Positions 8,787 to 18,937 of a stretch of 64,000 bases of DNA are shown piece by piece; position 1 is the first letter of the stretch; every line of letters begins with the position of its first letter. The position numbers were made by a program, and so were the translations under genes. The stretch covers positions 25,002-89,001 of the forward strand of contig CAMNTH010000012.1 of assembly GCA_946557785.1 (NCBI GenBank). Reading direction: 5' to 3'. The DNA is from an uncultured Blautia sp. (GTDB lineage Bacteria > Bacillota > Clostridia > Lachnospirales > Lachnospiraceae). The notes below the pieces were generated by a model. It saw only the letters and a program-made list of their open reading frames with translations. It had not been told where the DNA came from and made no database searches.

Positions 8787-11627
8787 TCATGAAAGATACC
8801 TAGCCACATATTTTCCGGTATAGGATATGGGATTCCCAGCCACTTCCTCGGGAGTTCCTTTTGCGATCACAGTGCCTCCCTGATCGCCGCCTTCCGGGCC
8901 GATGTCGATAATATAATCAGCTGTTTTGATGACATCCAGGTTATGCTCGATCACCACGACCGTATTGCCCCCTTCAGTAAGCCTGCGCAGGATGTCAATC
9001 AGCTTGTGCACATCTGCAAAGTGGAGGCCTGTAGTAGGCTCATCCAAAATATAAATTGTCCGGCCTGTGCTTCTTTTACTAAGCTCTGCAGCCAGCTTAA
9101 TCCTCTGCGCTTCCCCTCCGGACAACTCTGTGGATGGCTGTCCCAGGCGGATGTAGGAAAGCCCCACATCATAAAGCGTCTCGATCTTCCTCCGAATGGA
9201 CGGTACGTTTTCAAAAAAGTACAAAGCATCCTCCACAGTCATGTTCAGCACATCATAAATGCTCTTATCTTTATATTTTACTTCCAGCGTCTCTCTATTA
9301 TAACGTTTCCCCCTGCATACTTCACAGGGTACATACACATCCGAAAGAAAATGCATCTCAATTTTAATGATACCGTCGCCGCTGCATGCCTCACACCTGC
9401 CGCCTTTCACATTAAAGCTGAAGCGGCCTTTCTTGTAGCCCCTGGCCTTGGCATCTGCCGTAGAAGCAAACAAATCCCGGATCTGGTCAAACACTCCTGT
9501 ATAAGTAGCAGGATTAGACCTGGGTGTACGTCCGATGGGAGACTGATCAATATTGATCACTTTATCCAACTGTTCCAAGCCAAGAACTTCTTTATGCTTC
9601 CCAGGAACTGTTCTGGCTCGGTTTAAATCTCTGGCAAGGCGCTTATATAAAATCTCATTTATCAGCGAACTCTTCCCTGAACCTGAAACACCGGTTACAC
9701 AGGTCATGACTCCCAGGGGAATATCTACATTGATATTTTTCAGATTGTTCTCCGAAGCCCCTTTGATTTTCAAAAATCCTGTGGGTACCTTTCTCTCTGA
9801 CGGCACCGGAATCTTAATCCTGCCGCTTAAATAAGCTCCTGTAAGGGAGGCAGGATTCTTCATCAGATCCTCTGCCGTTCCAATCTGTACCAGTTCTCCG
9901 CCATGCTCCCCTGCCCCCGGTCCAATGTCCACCACGCAGTCCGCAGCCCGCATCGTATCCTCATCATGTTCCACCACGATCAGGCTGTTTCCCAGATCCC
10001 GCAGGCGCATCAGCGCACCCAGAAGCTTATCATTGTCTCTCTGGTGAAGCCCGATGCTTGGTTCATCCAGAATATAAGCCACGCCCACAAGACCTGAACC
10101 AATCTGCGTAGCCAGACGAATCCGCTGTGCCTCTCCTCCTGAAAGCGTTCCCGTTGCCCTTCCAAGAGAAAGATAGTCAAGGCCTACTTCTGACAAAAAA
10201 CCAACTCTTGCACGGATTTCTTTCAGAATCTGCTTTCCGATCAATTCCTGCTGCTGGGTTAGCTGCAGCTCTCCCATGAAGTTCTTCAGCTTATCAATGG
10301 AAAGCGCTGTAACCTCATAAATATTTTTGCCGCTCACCGTCACTGCCAGGGATTCTTTTTTCAGACGCTGTCCTTTACACTCCTTACAGGGGGTAATGCG
10401 CATAAAAGATTCATATTCCTGTTTCATTGCGTCTGATCCTGTTTCCCTGTAGCGCTGCTCCACATTTTTCACCAAACCAGGGAAAGCCACATCATAAATG
10501 CCTTCTCCCCGCTGTCCTTTATAATGAACTTTTACGGAACGGCCATTTGTACCGTAAAGCAAGACATCCTGGATTTCCTTGGGATAGTCCTGGAAAGGCG
10601 TATCCAGGCTGAAATCATATGCAGCAGCAAGGGCATCCAAAATAGCCCTTGTAAAGCTCCCTTTGTCCGTACAGGACTGCCAGCCCATCACCGCAATAGC
10701 TCCCTGAGAAATACTAAGGGAACGATCCGGAATCATAAGTTCCGGGTCAAACTCCATCTTATATCCAAGCCCAAGGCAGACAGGACATGCTCCAAAAGGA
10801 TTGTTAAAGGAAAAGCTTCTGGGTTCTATTTCCGCAATGCTGATCTCACAATCCGGACAGGAAAAGCTCTGGCTGAAATTATGCACGTTTCCGTCCATGG
10901 TATCCACCATCAAAAGCCCGTCTGCCAAATTCAGGACTGTCTCTACGGAATCAGCCAAACGTTTCTCAATTCCCGGTTTCACCACAAGTCGGTCTACAAT
11001 AATTTCAATATTATGCTTCAGATTTTTATCCAGGGAAATCTCCTCAGAAAGCTCATACAGATTTCCATCTATCTGTACACGAACATAACCGTTCTTTTTT
11101 GCCTGTTCCAAAAGCTTTGCATGGGTTCCCTTACGTCCCCTTACCACTGGCGCCAAAAGCTGGATCTTCGTCCTCTCAGGAAAAGACATAATGGTATCCA
11201 CCATCTGGTCCACTGTCTGCCTCTTAATTTCCCTGCCGCACTTGGGGCAATGAGGAATCCCGATCCTGGCATAAAGCAGACGAAAGTAATCATAAATCTC
11301 CGTTACAGTTCCCACTGTGGAACGGGGATTTCTGTTCGTGGATTTCTGATCAATGGAAATCGCAGGGGGAAGTCCCTCGATCAGTTCCACATCTGGTTTC
11401 TCCATCTGTCCCAGGAACTGTCTGGCATAAGAAGACAAGGACTCCATATAGCGTCTCTGTCCCTCAGCATAAATGGTATCAAAGGCAAGGGAAGACTTTC
11501 CTGAACCGCTCACTCCCGTCAGAACAACGAACTGATCTCTTGGAATTTCCACACTTAAATTCTTCAGATTATTCACATTTGCACCGCGTATTCTAATAAA
11601 GTTCTTTTTAATTTTATCTGCAGCCAT
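8787..11627 (-). CDS. uvrA: UvrA, excinuclease ABC subunit A
   Basis: 946 residues, standard UvrA size. It carries two ABC ATPase modules with Walker A motifs [14 protein letters not shown] and [14 protein letters not shown], two LSGGEAQRI signatures, and zinc-binding CxxC sets (CPKC, CPDC/CPVC, CEAC/CEVC). UvrA finds bulky DNA lesions and loads UvrB in nucleotide excision repair. I prefer ATG 11627 (MAADKIKK) because GGAGGAG lies seven bases upstream; the alternative start four codons earlier overlaps that site. Last gene of the lepA-lipoprotein-hemW-uvrA run; uvrB is not in the window. Confidence 0.96.
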   Translation of the reverse strand: MAADKIKKNFIRIRGANVNNLKNLSVEIPRDQFVVLTGVSGSGKSSLAFDTIYAEGQRRYMESLSSYARQFLGQMEKPDVELIEGLPPAISIDQKSTNRNPRSTVGTVTEIYDYFRLLYARIGIPHCPKCGREIKRQTVDQMVDTIMSFPERTKIQLLAPVVRGRKGTHAKLLEQAKKNGYVRVQIDGNLYELSEEISLDKNLKHNIEIIVDRLVVKPGIEKRLADSVETVLNLADGLLMVDTMDGNVHNFSQSFSCPDCEISIAEIEPRSFSFNNPFGACPVCLGLGYKMEFDPELMIPDRSLSISQGAIAVMGWQSCTDKGSFTRAILDALAAAYDFSLDTPFQDYPKEIQDVLLYGTNGRSVKVHYKGQRGEGIYDVAFPGLVKNVEQRYRETGSDAMKQEYESFMRITPCKECKGQRLKKESLAVTVSGKNIYEVTALSIDKLKNFMGELQLTQQQELIGKQILKEIRARVGFLSEVGLDYLSLGRATGTLSGGEAQRIRLATQIGSGLVGVAYILDEPSIGLHQRDNDKLLGALMRLRDLGNSLIVVEHDEDTMRAADCVVDIGPGAGEHGGELVQIGTAEDLMKNPASLTGAYLSGRIKIPVPSERKVPTGFLKIKGASENNLKNINVDIPLGVMTCVTGVSGSGKSSLINEILYKRLARDLNRARTVPGKHKEVLGLEQLDKVINIDQSPIGRTPRSNPATYTGVFDQIRDLFASTADAKARGYKKGRFSFNVKGGRCEACSGDGIIKIEMHFLSDVYVPCEVCRGKRYNRETLEVKYKDKSIYDVLNMTVEDALYFFENVPSIRRKIETLYDVGLSYIRLGQPSTELSGGEAQRIKLAAELSKRSTGRTIYILDEPTTGLHFADVHKLIDILRRLTEGGNTVVVIEHNLDVIKTADYIIDIGPEGGDQGGTVIAKGTPEEVAGNPISYTGKYVARYLS

Positions 11628-11645
11628 AGGCTCCTCCATTTTTAT

Positions 11646-12785
11646 CTATTCCGCAAGAAATTCCGCAAGAATCACATTGCTTACATGAATTCCCTTCCTG
11701 GTAAAACGCCAGTACCCATCCTCATACTCCATAAAACCAGTTTTTCTATATTTGTCAAGCACTGCACCGTATCGTTCTCTCAGACTGACTCCAAAGCATG
11801 CCATAAAATCCCCTTCCCGGATCCCTTTTGTCATGCGCAGCCCAAGAAACATGAACTCTTCCATTTCCTCTCGTTTTGTCAGAAGCTGAACGTCTTTCCG
11901 TATCTGTTCCGCATTCCTGCTGCATGCAAGATATTCTTCCATATCTCTGGTGTTGGAAAAGCGCATTCCTGCCAAAAGAGATGCAGCTCCCAGGCCCAGT
12001 CCTAAATACTCTGTCCTCTTCCAATATCCTAAATTATGCAGGCATTCAAATCCATTCTTCGCATAATTGGATATTTCGTACTGATGAAATCCGTATTCCC
12101 TTAGCACCTTCTCCGTATCCTCGTACATTCGGTATTCCGTATCCTCATCCGGCAGCTCAAGCTTTCTCTGTGCAAAGGGTGTTCCTTCTTCAATGATCAG
12201 GCTGTATGCAGAAATATGCTCCGGCTTCAGCTCCGCCGCGGTCCTAAGGTTCCGGATCCATCCTTCATAGCTCTGTCCAGGTATTGCACACATCAAATCC
12301 ACATTAATATTGAAAAAGCCTTCTTCCCTGGCAAGGAAATAGCCTTCCAGAAACTCTTCAAAAGTATGGATTCTTCCCAAAGCATTCAGTTCCTCATTAT
12401 CTGCTGACTGTAACCCAATGCTCAGGCGATTCACTCCAGCCTTTCTGTAAACCTTCAGCTTTTCTTTCATCAAAGTCCCCGGATTAGCTTCCAACGATAT
12501 CTCAGCCTCCGGGGAAAATAAAAATTTTTCTTTTAAATTAGAAATGATTTCTTCAATCAGGCATGCATCCAAAAGGGACGGCGTGCCGCCGCCAAAAAAC
12601 AAAGACACCACCTCATGATTCGGGATATGCGGCAGGCTTCTGATCTCGTGCAGAAGGGCTTTTATATAGGCTTCCTGCCGGGTACGGTCTCCCGGGCCGG
12701 ACAGGAAGTCGCAGTAATCACATTTTCTGATACAAAAAGGAATGTGTACATAAATCTCCAGGGGCATCAGGGTCTTCTCTCTCAA
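11646..12785 (-). CDS. hemW: HemW-like radical SAM heme chaperone
   Basis: 379 residues. The radical SAM cluster CIRKCDYC (Cx3Cx2C) is near residue 18, followed by FFGGGTPSLL, EANPGTL and the HemW C-terminal domain. It lacks features that would make it the oxygen-independent coproporphyrinogen oxidase HemN; family members bind heme and are often mislabelled as HemN. The start is TTG 12785, with GGAGG nine bases upstream. The TTG overlaps the TGA of the upstream lipoprotein gene (TTGA), which supports coupled translation and this unusual start. Confidence 0.9.
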   Translation of the reverse strand: MREKTLMPLEIYVHIPFCIRKCDYCDFLSGPGDRTRQEAYIKALLHEIRSLPHIPNHEVVSLFFGGGTPSLLDACLIEEIISNLKEKFLFSPEAEISLEANPGTLMKEKLKVYRKAGVNRLSIGLQSADNEELNALGRIHTFEEFLEGYFLAREEGFFNINVDLMCAIPGQSYEGWIRNLRTAAELKPEHISAYSLIIEEGTPFAQRKLELPDEDTEYRMYEDTEKVLREYGFHQYEISNYAKNGFECLHNLGYWKRTEYLGLGLGAASLLAGMRFSNTRDMEEYLACSRNAEQIRKDVQLLTKREEMEEFMFLGLRMTKGIREGDFMACFGVSLRERYGAVLDKYRKTGFMEYEDGYWRFTRKGIHVSNVILAEFLAE

Positions 12786-13027
12786 TTTCCCTGTCCTCCT
12801 GCCAGATATTCATTCACCATAGTTACATTGCCGTTTTTTACAACAGAATCCGGATTAACCTCCACAGGATCCGGTGTAGGGGTTGGCTTTGGCGTGATGG
12901 ATATGGTCAGCACCTGCTGGCTTTCCGGATCCTCCTCTTTCTTCTTTCCGCAGCCGCATCCGGCAAGAAGGCCCCAAAGCAGAATAAGCACAATCCCGAA
13001 ACATGCTTTGCTGTAAATTTTCTTCAT
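12782..13027 (-). CDS. Small lipoprotein of unknown function
   Basis: 81 residues from ATG 13027, preceded by AAGGAG that overlaps the end of lepA. A hydrophobic signal ends in the lipobox LLAGC with Cys24 as the lipidated residue. The mature part is about 57 residues, starts Lys/Glu-rich, has a short KPTPTPDP linker and ends in a polar tail. It sits between lepA (10 bases upstream) and hemW (four-base overlap), so it is in their operon. No family recognised. Confidence 0.75.
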   Translation of the reverse strand: MKKIYSKACFGIVLILLWGLLAGCGCGKKKEEDPESQQVLTISITPKPTPTPDPVEVNPDSVVKNGNVTMVNEYLAGGQGN

Positions 13028-13037
13028 AACAGGCTCC

Positions 13038-14846
13038 TTATTTATCATCCAGCTTCAGAACGCTCATGAAGGCTTTCTGGGGAATCTCCACATTTCCTAC
13101 CTGGCGCATACGCTTCTTACCTTCCTTCTGCTTTTCCAGAAGCTTCTTCTTACGGGTAATATCACCGCCATAGCATTTGGCAAGTACATCCTTACGCATA
13201 GCCTTTACGGTTTCCCTGGCAATGATCTTGCTTCCAATGGCTGCCTGGATAGGGATTTCAAACAGCTGCCGCGGGATTTCCTCTTTCAGCTTCTCACACA
13301 TCCGGCGTCCGCGCTCATAGGCTGTTTCTCCATGGACAATAAAGGAAAGGGCATCCACCTCTTCCCTGTTCACCAGGATATCCAGCTTCACAAGCTCACT
13401 GCGCTCATATCCGCACAGCTCATAATCCAGAGAAGCATAGCCTCTGGAGCGAGACTTCAGGGCATCAAAAAAGTCATAAATAATCTCATTCAAAGGCAGC
13501 TTGTATTTTAGAAGCGCCCTTGTTTCTTCCATATAATCCATGCCGCCGTACTGACCTCTGCGCTCCTGGCAAAGATCCATAATGGCGCCGATAAACTCCG
13601 TAGTCACCATAATCTCTGCATTAACCATAGGTTCTTCCATGAATTCGATTTCGGAAGGGTCAGGCAGATTGGTAGGATTTGTCAGGTCAATGACTTCTCC
13701 GTTGGTTTTATAGACCTTATAGATAACACTGGGCGCAGTTGTAACCAGGTCCAGATTATATTCTCTCTCCAGGCGTTCCTGTATAATTTCTAAATGAAGC
13801 AGTCCAAGAAAACCGCAGCGGAAGCCAAAGCCCAGAGCCACAGAAGTCTCAGGCTCATAAAATAGAGATGCATCGTTTAGCTGCAGCTTCTCTAAAGCGT
13901 CCCTCAGGTCACCGTACTTCGACCCGTCTGCAGGGTACAGTCCGCAGTAGACCATTGGATTTACTTTCTTGTATCCCGGCAGTGCTTCTGCACATGGATT
14001 CTCATCATCTGTCACCGTATCACCCACACGGGTGTCTCTTACATTTTTAATGCTGGCAGTAATATAACCTACCATACCGGCTGTCAGTTCCTCACATGGA
14101 ATAAACTGACCTGCGCCAAAATAGCCAACCTCTACCACTTCTGCTTTAAACCCGGTTGCCATCATACGAATCTTCGTGCCTTTTTTTACACAGCCGTCCA
14201 TTAAGCGGCAAAATACGATAACTCCTTTATAGGGATCATAAATTGAATCAAAGATCAGGGCTTTTAAAGGCGCATCCGGATCTCCGCAGGGAGCAGGGAT
14301 CTTTTCTACGATCTGCTCCAGCACCCCTTCGATATTCAAACCTACCTTAGCGGAAATCTGAGGTGCATCCTGTGCTTCCAGACCGATAACATCTTCAATT
14401 TCATTAATAACTCTTTCCGGATCTGCACTGGGAAGGTCAATTTTATTAATAACCGGAATCACATCCAGGTCATGATCCAATGCCATATATACATTAGCAA
14501 GGGTCTGCGCCTCAATTCCCTGTGCTGCATCTACTACCAGTATGGCACCGTCACATGCGGCAAGGCTTCTGGAAACTTCATAGTTAAAGTCTACATGCCC
14601 AGGCGTATCAATCAGGTTAAAAATATATTCTTCCCCGTCTTTCCCTCTATAGATGATACGCACAGCCTGGGATTTAATGGTAATTCCCCGCTCCCTCTCA
14701 AGATCCATATTATCCAGAACCTGAGACTGCATTTCACGTTCTGTCAAAAGGCCGGTCATTTCGATAATACGGTCAGCCAGGGTTGATTTGCCGTGGTCAA
14801 TATGTGCAATGATACAAAAATTACGAATTTTACTCTGGTCTGTCAT
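13038..14846 (-). CDS. lepA: LepA (elongation factor 4), ribosome-associated GTPase
   Basis: 602 residues from ATG 14846. GTPase motifs are intact: G1 AHIDHGKST, the G2 switch [10 protein letters not shown]3 DTPGHVDF and G4 NKIDLP. EF-G-like domains follow, and the LepA-specific C-terminal domain ends [19 protein letters not shown]. LepA acts on the ribosome, in initiation or back-translocation. The second ATG was chosen because AGGAGG is ten bases before it but abuts the first ATG. First gene of a four-gene run to uvrA. Confidence 0.96.
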   Translation of the reverse strand: MTDQSKIRNFCIIAHIDHGKSTLADRIIEMTGLLTEREMQSQVLDNMDLERERGITIKSQAVRIIYRGKDGEEYIFNLIDTPGHVDFNYEVSRSLAACDGAILVVDAAQGIEAQTLANVYMALDHDLDVIPVINKIDLPSADPERVINEIEDVIGLEAQDAPQISAKVGLNIEGVLEQIVEKIPAPCGDPDAPLKALIFDSIYDPYKGVIVFCRLMDGCVKKGTKIRMMATGFKAEVVEVGYFGAGQFIPCEELTAGMVGYITASIKNVRDTRVGDTVTDDENPCAEALPGYKKVNPMVYCGLYPADGSKYGDLRDALEKLQLNDASLFYEPETSVALGFGFRCGFLGLLHLEIIQERLEREYNLDLVTTAPSVIYKVYKTNGEVIDLTNPTNLPDPSEIEFMEEPMVNAEIMVTTEFIGAIMDLCQERRGQYGGMDYMEETRALLKYKLPLNEIIYDFFDALKSRSRGYASLDYELCGYERSELVKLDILVNREEVDALSFIVHGETAYERGRRMCEKLKEEIPRQLFEIPIQAAIGSKIIARETVKAMRKDVLAKCYGGDITRKKKLLEKQKEGKKRMRQVGNVEIPQKAFMSVLKLDDK

Positions 14847-14887
14847 GACAGACATTCCTCCTGTCCTTTATGTAGTTCTCTTTTGAC

Positions 14888-14917
14888 AGTATAACACACA
14901 CACGTTCGGTTTGTCAC
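14888..14917 (-). promoter_or_regulatory. Candidate sigma-A promoter for lepA
   Basis: Minus-strand GTGACA (14912-14917), 18-base spacer and TATACT (14888-14893), about 40 bases before the lepA start and downstream of spoIIP. Confidence 0.55.
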
Positions 14918-14963
14918 GGAGTTTATTTGATGCGAACTCATGTTTGTGATATTTTACCAAAAA

Positions 14964-16217
14964 TCACCCGTTTCCCCGGAGAACCCTGTTCAGAATATCT
15001 GCAAAAGGCTCCATTGCATTCTTTACTTCCTGCACTGTATTTGTCTGGGCTCCTGCCTCCAAAAGAAGAGCTCTTGGACAAAGGTGAAGATTGTACCGAA
15101 GCCCTGCCAGATAAATGCCTCTGTAAAGCTCCGGATAATAAAGAGCAGACTGATATTCCAGCTGAAAAGAAAATGCCAGATTATCCTGAATATAGGGATT
15201 AGGCAGGTAATCTACAGGACCGTTATTTACCGTGTAGCTCAATCCATTGTAAAACATAATCTGGGCTGTGTCTTTTCCATTGATTTCCGTAACCAGGTGC
15301 CGGTCCTCCGGAACGCCGTCCCTGTGAAGATCAATAATAACTTCTATAGTAGGGTTCTCTTCAAGCACCTGCTCAATATATACTCTGGAAAAATCATAGG
15401 CTCTGCTGCGGTCAATTTGTCCTTCTACGATATCAAAGGTTTCTGTCACATGAATCACATTATATCCATAGGTTTCTGTAAGAAGCTGGGTAAGGTAATT
15501 TCCCACACCTACAATGGTATCCTCCGTCTCCCCCTCTCTGGAATCTGCAAAGTTTTCCTGGCTGTGACTATGGTAAATAAGAATCTGGGGAGCACTTGGA
15601 TCCTTTTTCAGGGTCAGGTCTTTTTCCAGGAACCGGGCCGCATTTAATTGCTCCTCATTGGTGGCTGTGTTGGGATCAAGAATATAAAACTGCCCCAGCA
15701 GGTAGTTAAAGTCCGCCAGAGTTTCCGCTGACAGATCCACTGCCGGATGCGGCTGCAAGGCATCCTGGGGCAGGGCTGCTGCAGTTACCTCTTCTTCTCC
15801 TATCCGCTCCTCATCTATTTCCGGTTCCTGTGCTGCAGGGGGCTGTGTTTCTGGTTTCTGTTCTTTGGGTTCCTGCTCTTTGGGTTCCTGCACAGCTGCT
15901 TCCTTTTCTTCCTTATTGTCCGCATCATTGAACCCACAAAGGTTGTCCGCATCCCGCTTCTCTGGTTTTTCCATACTTTGGCTGTTTTCTCTTTGAACCT
16001 GCTCTCCTAAATATTCCGCATTGGAAGCGATGATCAATTCGTATGTTTCCGGATCCTCTCTCCAGGGTACGCTGCCGGCCCCCTTTTCCAGGAAGCAGTA
16101 CAAAGGAAGCCGCCTGTATATATTCTCCTGCAGGAAAAAAGGCCCAGGCATTACAGCCAGAACAGCAAAAAAACACAGGCTCATCAATACGCAGAATGCT
16201 TTCTGGAAATTCGTCAC
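14964..16217 (-). CDS. spoIIP: SpoIIP, stage II sporulation peptidoglycan hydrolase
   Basis: 417 residues starting at GTG 16217 after AGAGGTGATT. The N-terminal membrane helix (about residues 10-28) is followed by a long low-complexity linker with a five-residue EPKEQ repeat and many Pro/Glu/Gln. The C-terminal SpoIIP amidase/endopeptidase domain has ILIYHSHSQENF, with zinc-ligand His, and VIIDLHRDGVP. SpoIIP, with SpoIID and SpoIIM, thins septal peptidoglycan so the mother cell can engulf the forespore. It lies next to gpr, as in Bacillus. Confidence 0.93.
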   Translation of the reverse strand: MTNFQKAFCVLMSLCFFAVLAVMPGPFFLQENIYRRLPLYCFLEKGAGSVPWREDPETYELIIASNAEYLGEQVQRENSQSMEKPEKRDADNLCGFNDADNKEEKEAAVQEPKEQEPKEQKPETQPPAAQEPEIDEERIGEEEVTAAALPQDALQPHPAVDLSAETLADFNYLLGQFYILDPNTATNEEQLNAARFLEKDLTLKKDPSAPQILIYHSHSQENFADSREGETEDTIVGVGNYLTQLLTETYGYNVIHVTETFDIVEGQIDRSRAYDFSRVYIEQVLEENPTIEVIIDLHRDGVPEDRHLVTEINGKDTAQIMFYNGLSYTVNNGPVDYLPNPYIQDNLAFSFQLEYQSALYYPELYRGIYLAGLRYNLHLCPRALLLEAGAQTNTVQEVKNAMEPFADILNRVLRGNG

Positions 16218-16237
16218 ACAATCACCTCTTTAAAGGT

Positions 16238-16266
16238 ATCCTATGACGTATTCCGCCGGAATATGC
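16238..16266 (-). promoter_or_regulatory. Candidate sigma-E promoter for spoIIP
   Basis: Minus-strand GCATATT (16260-16266), 14-base spacer and CATAGGAT (16238-16245). This resembles the sigma-E pattern KMATATT-N14-CATACAMT; six of eight -10 positions match. It ends 21 bases before the spoIIP GTG. Confidence 0.5.
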
Positions 16267-16340
16267 ATTAAGACACACCTGCCATGAGAAGTATCCAGGT
16301 TGTTAGATGTCCGGATGAACCAGCCTTGCACCGGAAGCAT

Positions 16341-17249
16341 CTACACCTGGGAAAACGCCATATTCAACCCTTCCGATATGGTGAAACTCAGGTATTTTAC
16401 CGTCTCGTCCACATCTTTCGGCGTCACAAACATACTGTGGAGATGTGGAGAAATCATCTCTTCCAAAAATTCCTTCTGCTCTGCTTCCTCTAATGCGTCC
16501 AGCAAATGAGCCATAGAATCATGTACGATGGTGGCAGCATCCACTACTGTAGGTACTCCGATCCCAATCACCTTTACCTGCAGGTTATCCTCTGTCAGTC
16601 CGGTCCTGTGATTCCCCACTCCTGAACCTGGATGAATTCCCGTATCCGTAATCTGAATCGTCCGGTTCAGCCTTTTCACACTGCGGGCAGCCAAAGCATC
16701 TATTGCAATAACAACGTCCGGCTTTGTTTCGCTTACCACACCCTCCACAATCTCAGATGTCTCCATTCCCGTCTGTGCCATAACTCCTGGAATAATTCCG
16801 CTGGTACAATGCATTTTCTCCTCTCCAAGCCCTTTTAATCCGTATTCCCGTATAATATGCCTTGTCATGCGCATATTTTCCACCACATGGGGCCCCAGCG
16901 AATCTGCGGTAATCCCCTGGTTTCCAAGTCCTACCACAAGAATGGATTTGTCAGTTCTCAGGTCAATAAGCTGCCGTAAATGACGGGCAATCTCTTCCGA
17001 AACCTCCCTGTGGTAATCCTCGTCCGGAATAGAAAGATTGGGGGCTTCAATGGTAATATAATTCCCCTGCGGCCTGCCCATGGCCTTCGCCCCATTTTCC
17101 GTACGAATTTTTACGACAGTGGTCCGAATATCCTTTTCTTCATTATAATCCTCCTTCACCTCCACACCCCGGATTTCCACGTTTTCCTCTGTAAACCGCT
17201 CTGTCGCCTCCAATGCCAGGTCAGTCCTGACTCTGTAACTTCCCATCAT
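16341..17249 (-). CDS. gpr: GPR, germination protease for small acid-soluble spore proteins
   Basis: 302 residues. It begins MMGSYRVRTDLALEATERF; the VRTDLA segment is the conserved zymogen-processing region, with a shorter propeptide than in Bacillus. SILVVGLGNQGITADSLGP and the PDVVIAIDALAAR segment are family hallmarks. It degrades SASPs during spore germination. Start ATG 17249 has GGAGG eight bases upstream. spoIIP follows in the same direction, so both are sporulation genes; rpsT is divergent. Confidence 0.95.
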   Translation of the reverse strand: MMGSYRVRTDLALEATERFTEENVEIRGVEVKEDYNEEKDIRTTVVKIRTENGAKAMGRPQGNYITIEAPNLSIPDEDYHREVSEEIARHLRQLIDLRTDKSILVVGLGNQGITADSLGPHVVENMRMTRHIIREYGLKGLGEEKMHCTSGIIPGVMAQTGMETSEIVEGVVSETKPDVVIAIDALAARSVKRLNRTIQITDTGIHPGSGVGNHRTGLTEDNLQVKVIGIGVPTVVDAATIVHDSMAHLLDALEEAEQKEFLEEMISPHLHSMFVTPKDVDETVKYLSFTISEGLNMAFSQV

Positions 17250-17321
17250 AATCTCAACCTCCAGATTTTCATTTTCAGCATCCTTCTCTCATATTTTTTG
17301 CGTAATTTACAGAATTATGTA

Positions 17322-17350
17322 TTGACATTCCCACCAAATTATACTAAGAT
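17322..17350 (+). promoter_or_regulatory. Promoter for rpsT
   Basis: Perfect TTGACA (17322-17327), 17-base spacer and TAAGAT (17345-17350), giving a leader of about 75 bases before the rpsT TTG. Confidence 0.65.
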
Positions 17351-17431
17351 ATATAAGCATGTTCGCAGGAGCGCCCGTGTCTGTTTCTGCGGCAAACATT
17401 TTACTATTACCCTGAATTGGAGGTGTACGAA

Positions 17432-17695
17432 TTGGCTAACATTAAATCCGCAAAGAAAAGAATTTTAGTAAACAAAACAAAAGCTGCGAGAAACAAATCT
17501 ATCCGCTCTGCTGTTAAAACTTCCATTAAAAAAGTAGAAGTAGCAGTAGCTAACAAGGATAAGGAAGCTGCACAGGCTGCATTAACAAATGCAATCTCCA
17601 CTATCAGCAAAGCAACTTCCAAAGGTATTTATCACAAAAACAATTGTGCTAGAAAAGTTTCCCGTTTAACAAAAGCCGTAAACAACCTCGGCTGA
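17432..17695 (+). CDS. rpsT: Ribosomal protein S20
   Basis: 87 residues, highly basic, with the standard opening ANIKSAKKRI and the C-terminal KNNCARKVSRLTKAVN. S20 binds 16S rRNA early in 30S assembly. The start is TTG 17432, not an ATG: GGAGG lies eight bases upstream and the reading begins exactly where S20 proteins begin. A non-AUG start is also known for E. coli rpsT, where it takes part in autoregulation. Monocistronic, with its own promoter and terminator. Confidence 0.97.
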   Translation: MANIKSAKKRILVNKTKAARNKSIRSAVKTSIKKVEVAVANKDKEAAQAALTNAISTISKATSKGIYHKNNCARKVSRLTKAVNNLG

Positions 17696-17732
17696 TAAAC
17701 GTTTGATTTTAATTATAAGCTTATAATTAAAA

Positions 17733-17766
17733 GGACAGCCACACCGTCAGTGACTGTCTTTTTTAT
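17733..17766 (+). terminator. Bidirectional terminator between rpsT and holA
   Basis: Stem GACAG-C-CAC / GTG-A-CTGTC followed by six T on the plus strand; the minus strand also ends in four T after the same stem. It therefore serves the convergent rpsT and holA. An AT-rich palindrome precedes it. Confidence 0.85.
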
Positions 17767-17793
17767 TGCTTTTTTATTGGTGTTTTTGTTCTA

Positions 17794-18783
17794 TTAAGCC
17801 CTTTCTCCTGAGCTATATTTAATGATTAAAAGCTCAACACTAAGTACATCTCCTAACCGGCCTGTTTTCACTGCTTCCTCCGAGTCCACAAAATCCTTCA
17901 CAGCCTCTTCCAGCTCCTCTGCAGAATAAGACCTTGCACAGGAAGCAATGTTCCGTACGACAAAGGAAGGTACTCCAAGGCGTGATGCGATTTCATTTTG
18001 GGAAGCCCCTTCTCCCAAAAGCTGCCTCGTAAGCAGCAGCTGCCTGAACTGTTTGGCCAGAAGAAACAGAATCCTCATAGGCGGCTCCTTTAAAGTCAGA
18101 AGATCGTAATACAGCTCCAATGCCCGCCTCTGGTTCTTCTCCGTAACAGCACGCACCATGTCAAAAATCTTATTGGTTGTCTGGTTCGTGCAGATTTCTT
18201 CAATATCCGCCCCTGTTACAACCTCATGGCCGTCCGTATAGGTAATCAGCTTTTCCAGCTCCATGCGGAGATTTCCCATGTCTGTGCCGGTTTTTATCAG
18301 AAGCAGTTCCATATCCCTTTGGGTAATTTTCCGGCCCTCTCTGGCCAGCACACCTGCTGCCCAGCGCATCAGCGTCTTCTCATCCTGCTTAACAAACTCC
18401 ACCGCCCGGCCGCCGTTTTTCACAGCCTTATACATTTTACTGCGCTTATCCACTTCCGTTTCTGCAAAAATCAGAACCATATATTCAGGCAGTTCTTTCA
18501 AGTATTCCGCAAGTTCCTCGCATTTATTCTTAAAAAATCCGGAATCCTCCAAAAGAATCACCCTCCTGTCTGCAAAAAAAGGCATTGTCTCGCAAAGATC
18601 AATAATTCCCCTCACTTCGATTCCTTTTCCCTCATAGCGGCTGAAATTCATGGTGTCTCCATCCGGATTTAATGCTTTCACCAGATTTTGCTTATACTGC
18701 TGCCGCAGATAGGCTTCCTGTCCAAACAAAAGATACATCTGCTTAAAATTTCCTGTTTTTATGTCTTCCTGTAAACTCTTCAA
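17794..18783 (-). CDS. holA: DNA polymerase III delta subunit
   Basis: 329 residues. Typical HolA features: the N-terminal MYLLFGQEAYLRQQY, a degenerate AAA+ core (VILLEDSGFF, MVLIFAETEVDKRSKMYKA) and the C-terminal helical domain (LRMELEKLITY, FLLAKQFRQLL). Delta opens the sliding clamp in the clamp loader. I chose TTG 18783 because AGGAG is eight bases upstream and the product then starts MKSLQEDIKTG; the longer frame adds a segment without homology-like character. It follows comEC, as in the Bacillus comE region. Confidence 0.92.
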   Translation of the reverse strand: MKSLQEDIKTGNFKQMYLLFGQEAYLRQQYKQNLVKALNPDGDTMNFSRYEGKGIEVRGIIDLCETMPFFADRRVILLEDSGFFKNKCEELAEYLKELPEYMVLIFAETEVDKRSKMYKAVKNGGRAVEFVKQDEKTLMRWAAGVLAREGRKITQRDMELLLIKTGTDMGNLRMELEKLITYTDGHEVVTGADIEEICTNQTTNKIFDMVRAVTEKNQRRALELYYDLLTLKEPPMRILFLLAKQFRQLLLTRQLLGEGASQNEIASRLGVPSFVVRNIASCARSYSAEELEEAVKDFVDSEEAVKTGRLGDVLSVELLIIKYSSGERA

Positions 18784-18937
18784 ACTATCGGCTCCTATTC
18801 TATTCCATGATATCCATACCGTCATTGCGGCAGTCAAAGTGTTTCCCCTCTGCCTTTGAAATAAACCATATCATAAAATCGCCTCTTTAGGAAGACCAAT
18901 TTCCATTTCTCTGCACATAATACTTTTGGATTATCTC

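Noticed and set aside
10524..11504. Long plus-strand open frame of 326 codons
   Set aside because: Lies wholly opposite uvrA, has no ribosome site and no recognisable protein character; a shadow of uvrA codon use.
15840..15900. Frameshift in the low-complexity part of spoIIP
   Set aside because: The EPKEQ repeat is in frame and the domain downstream reads through; the repeat simply reflects a linker.
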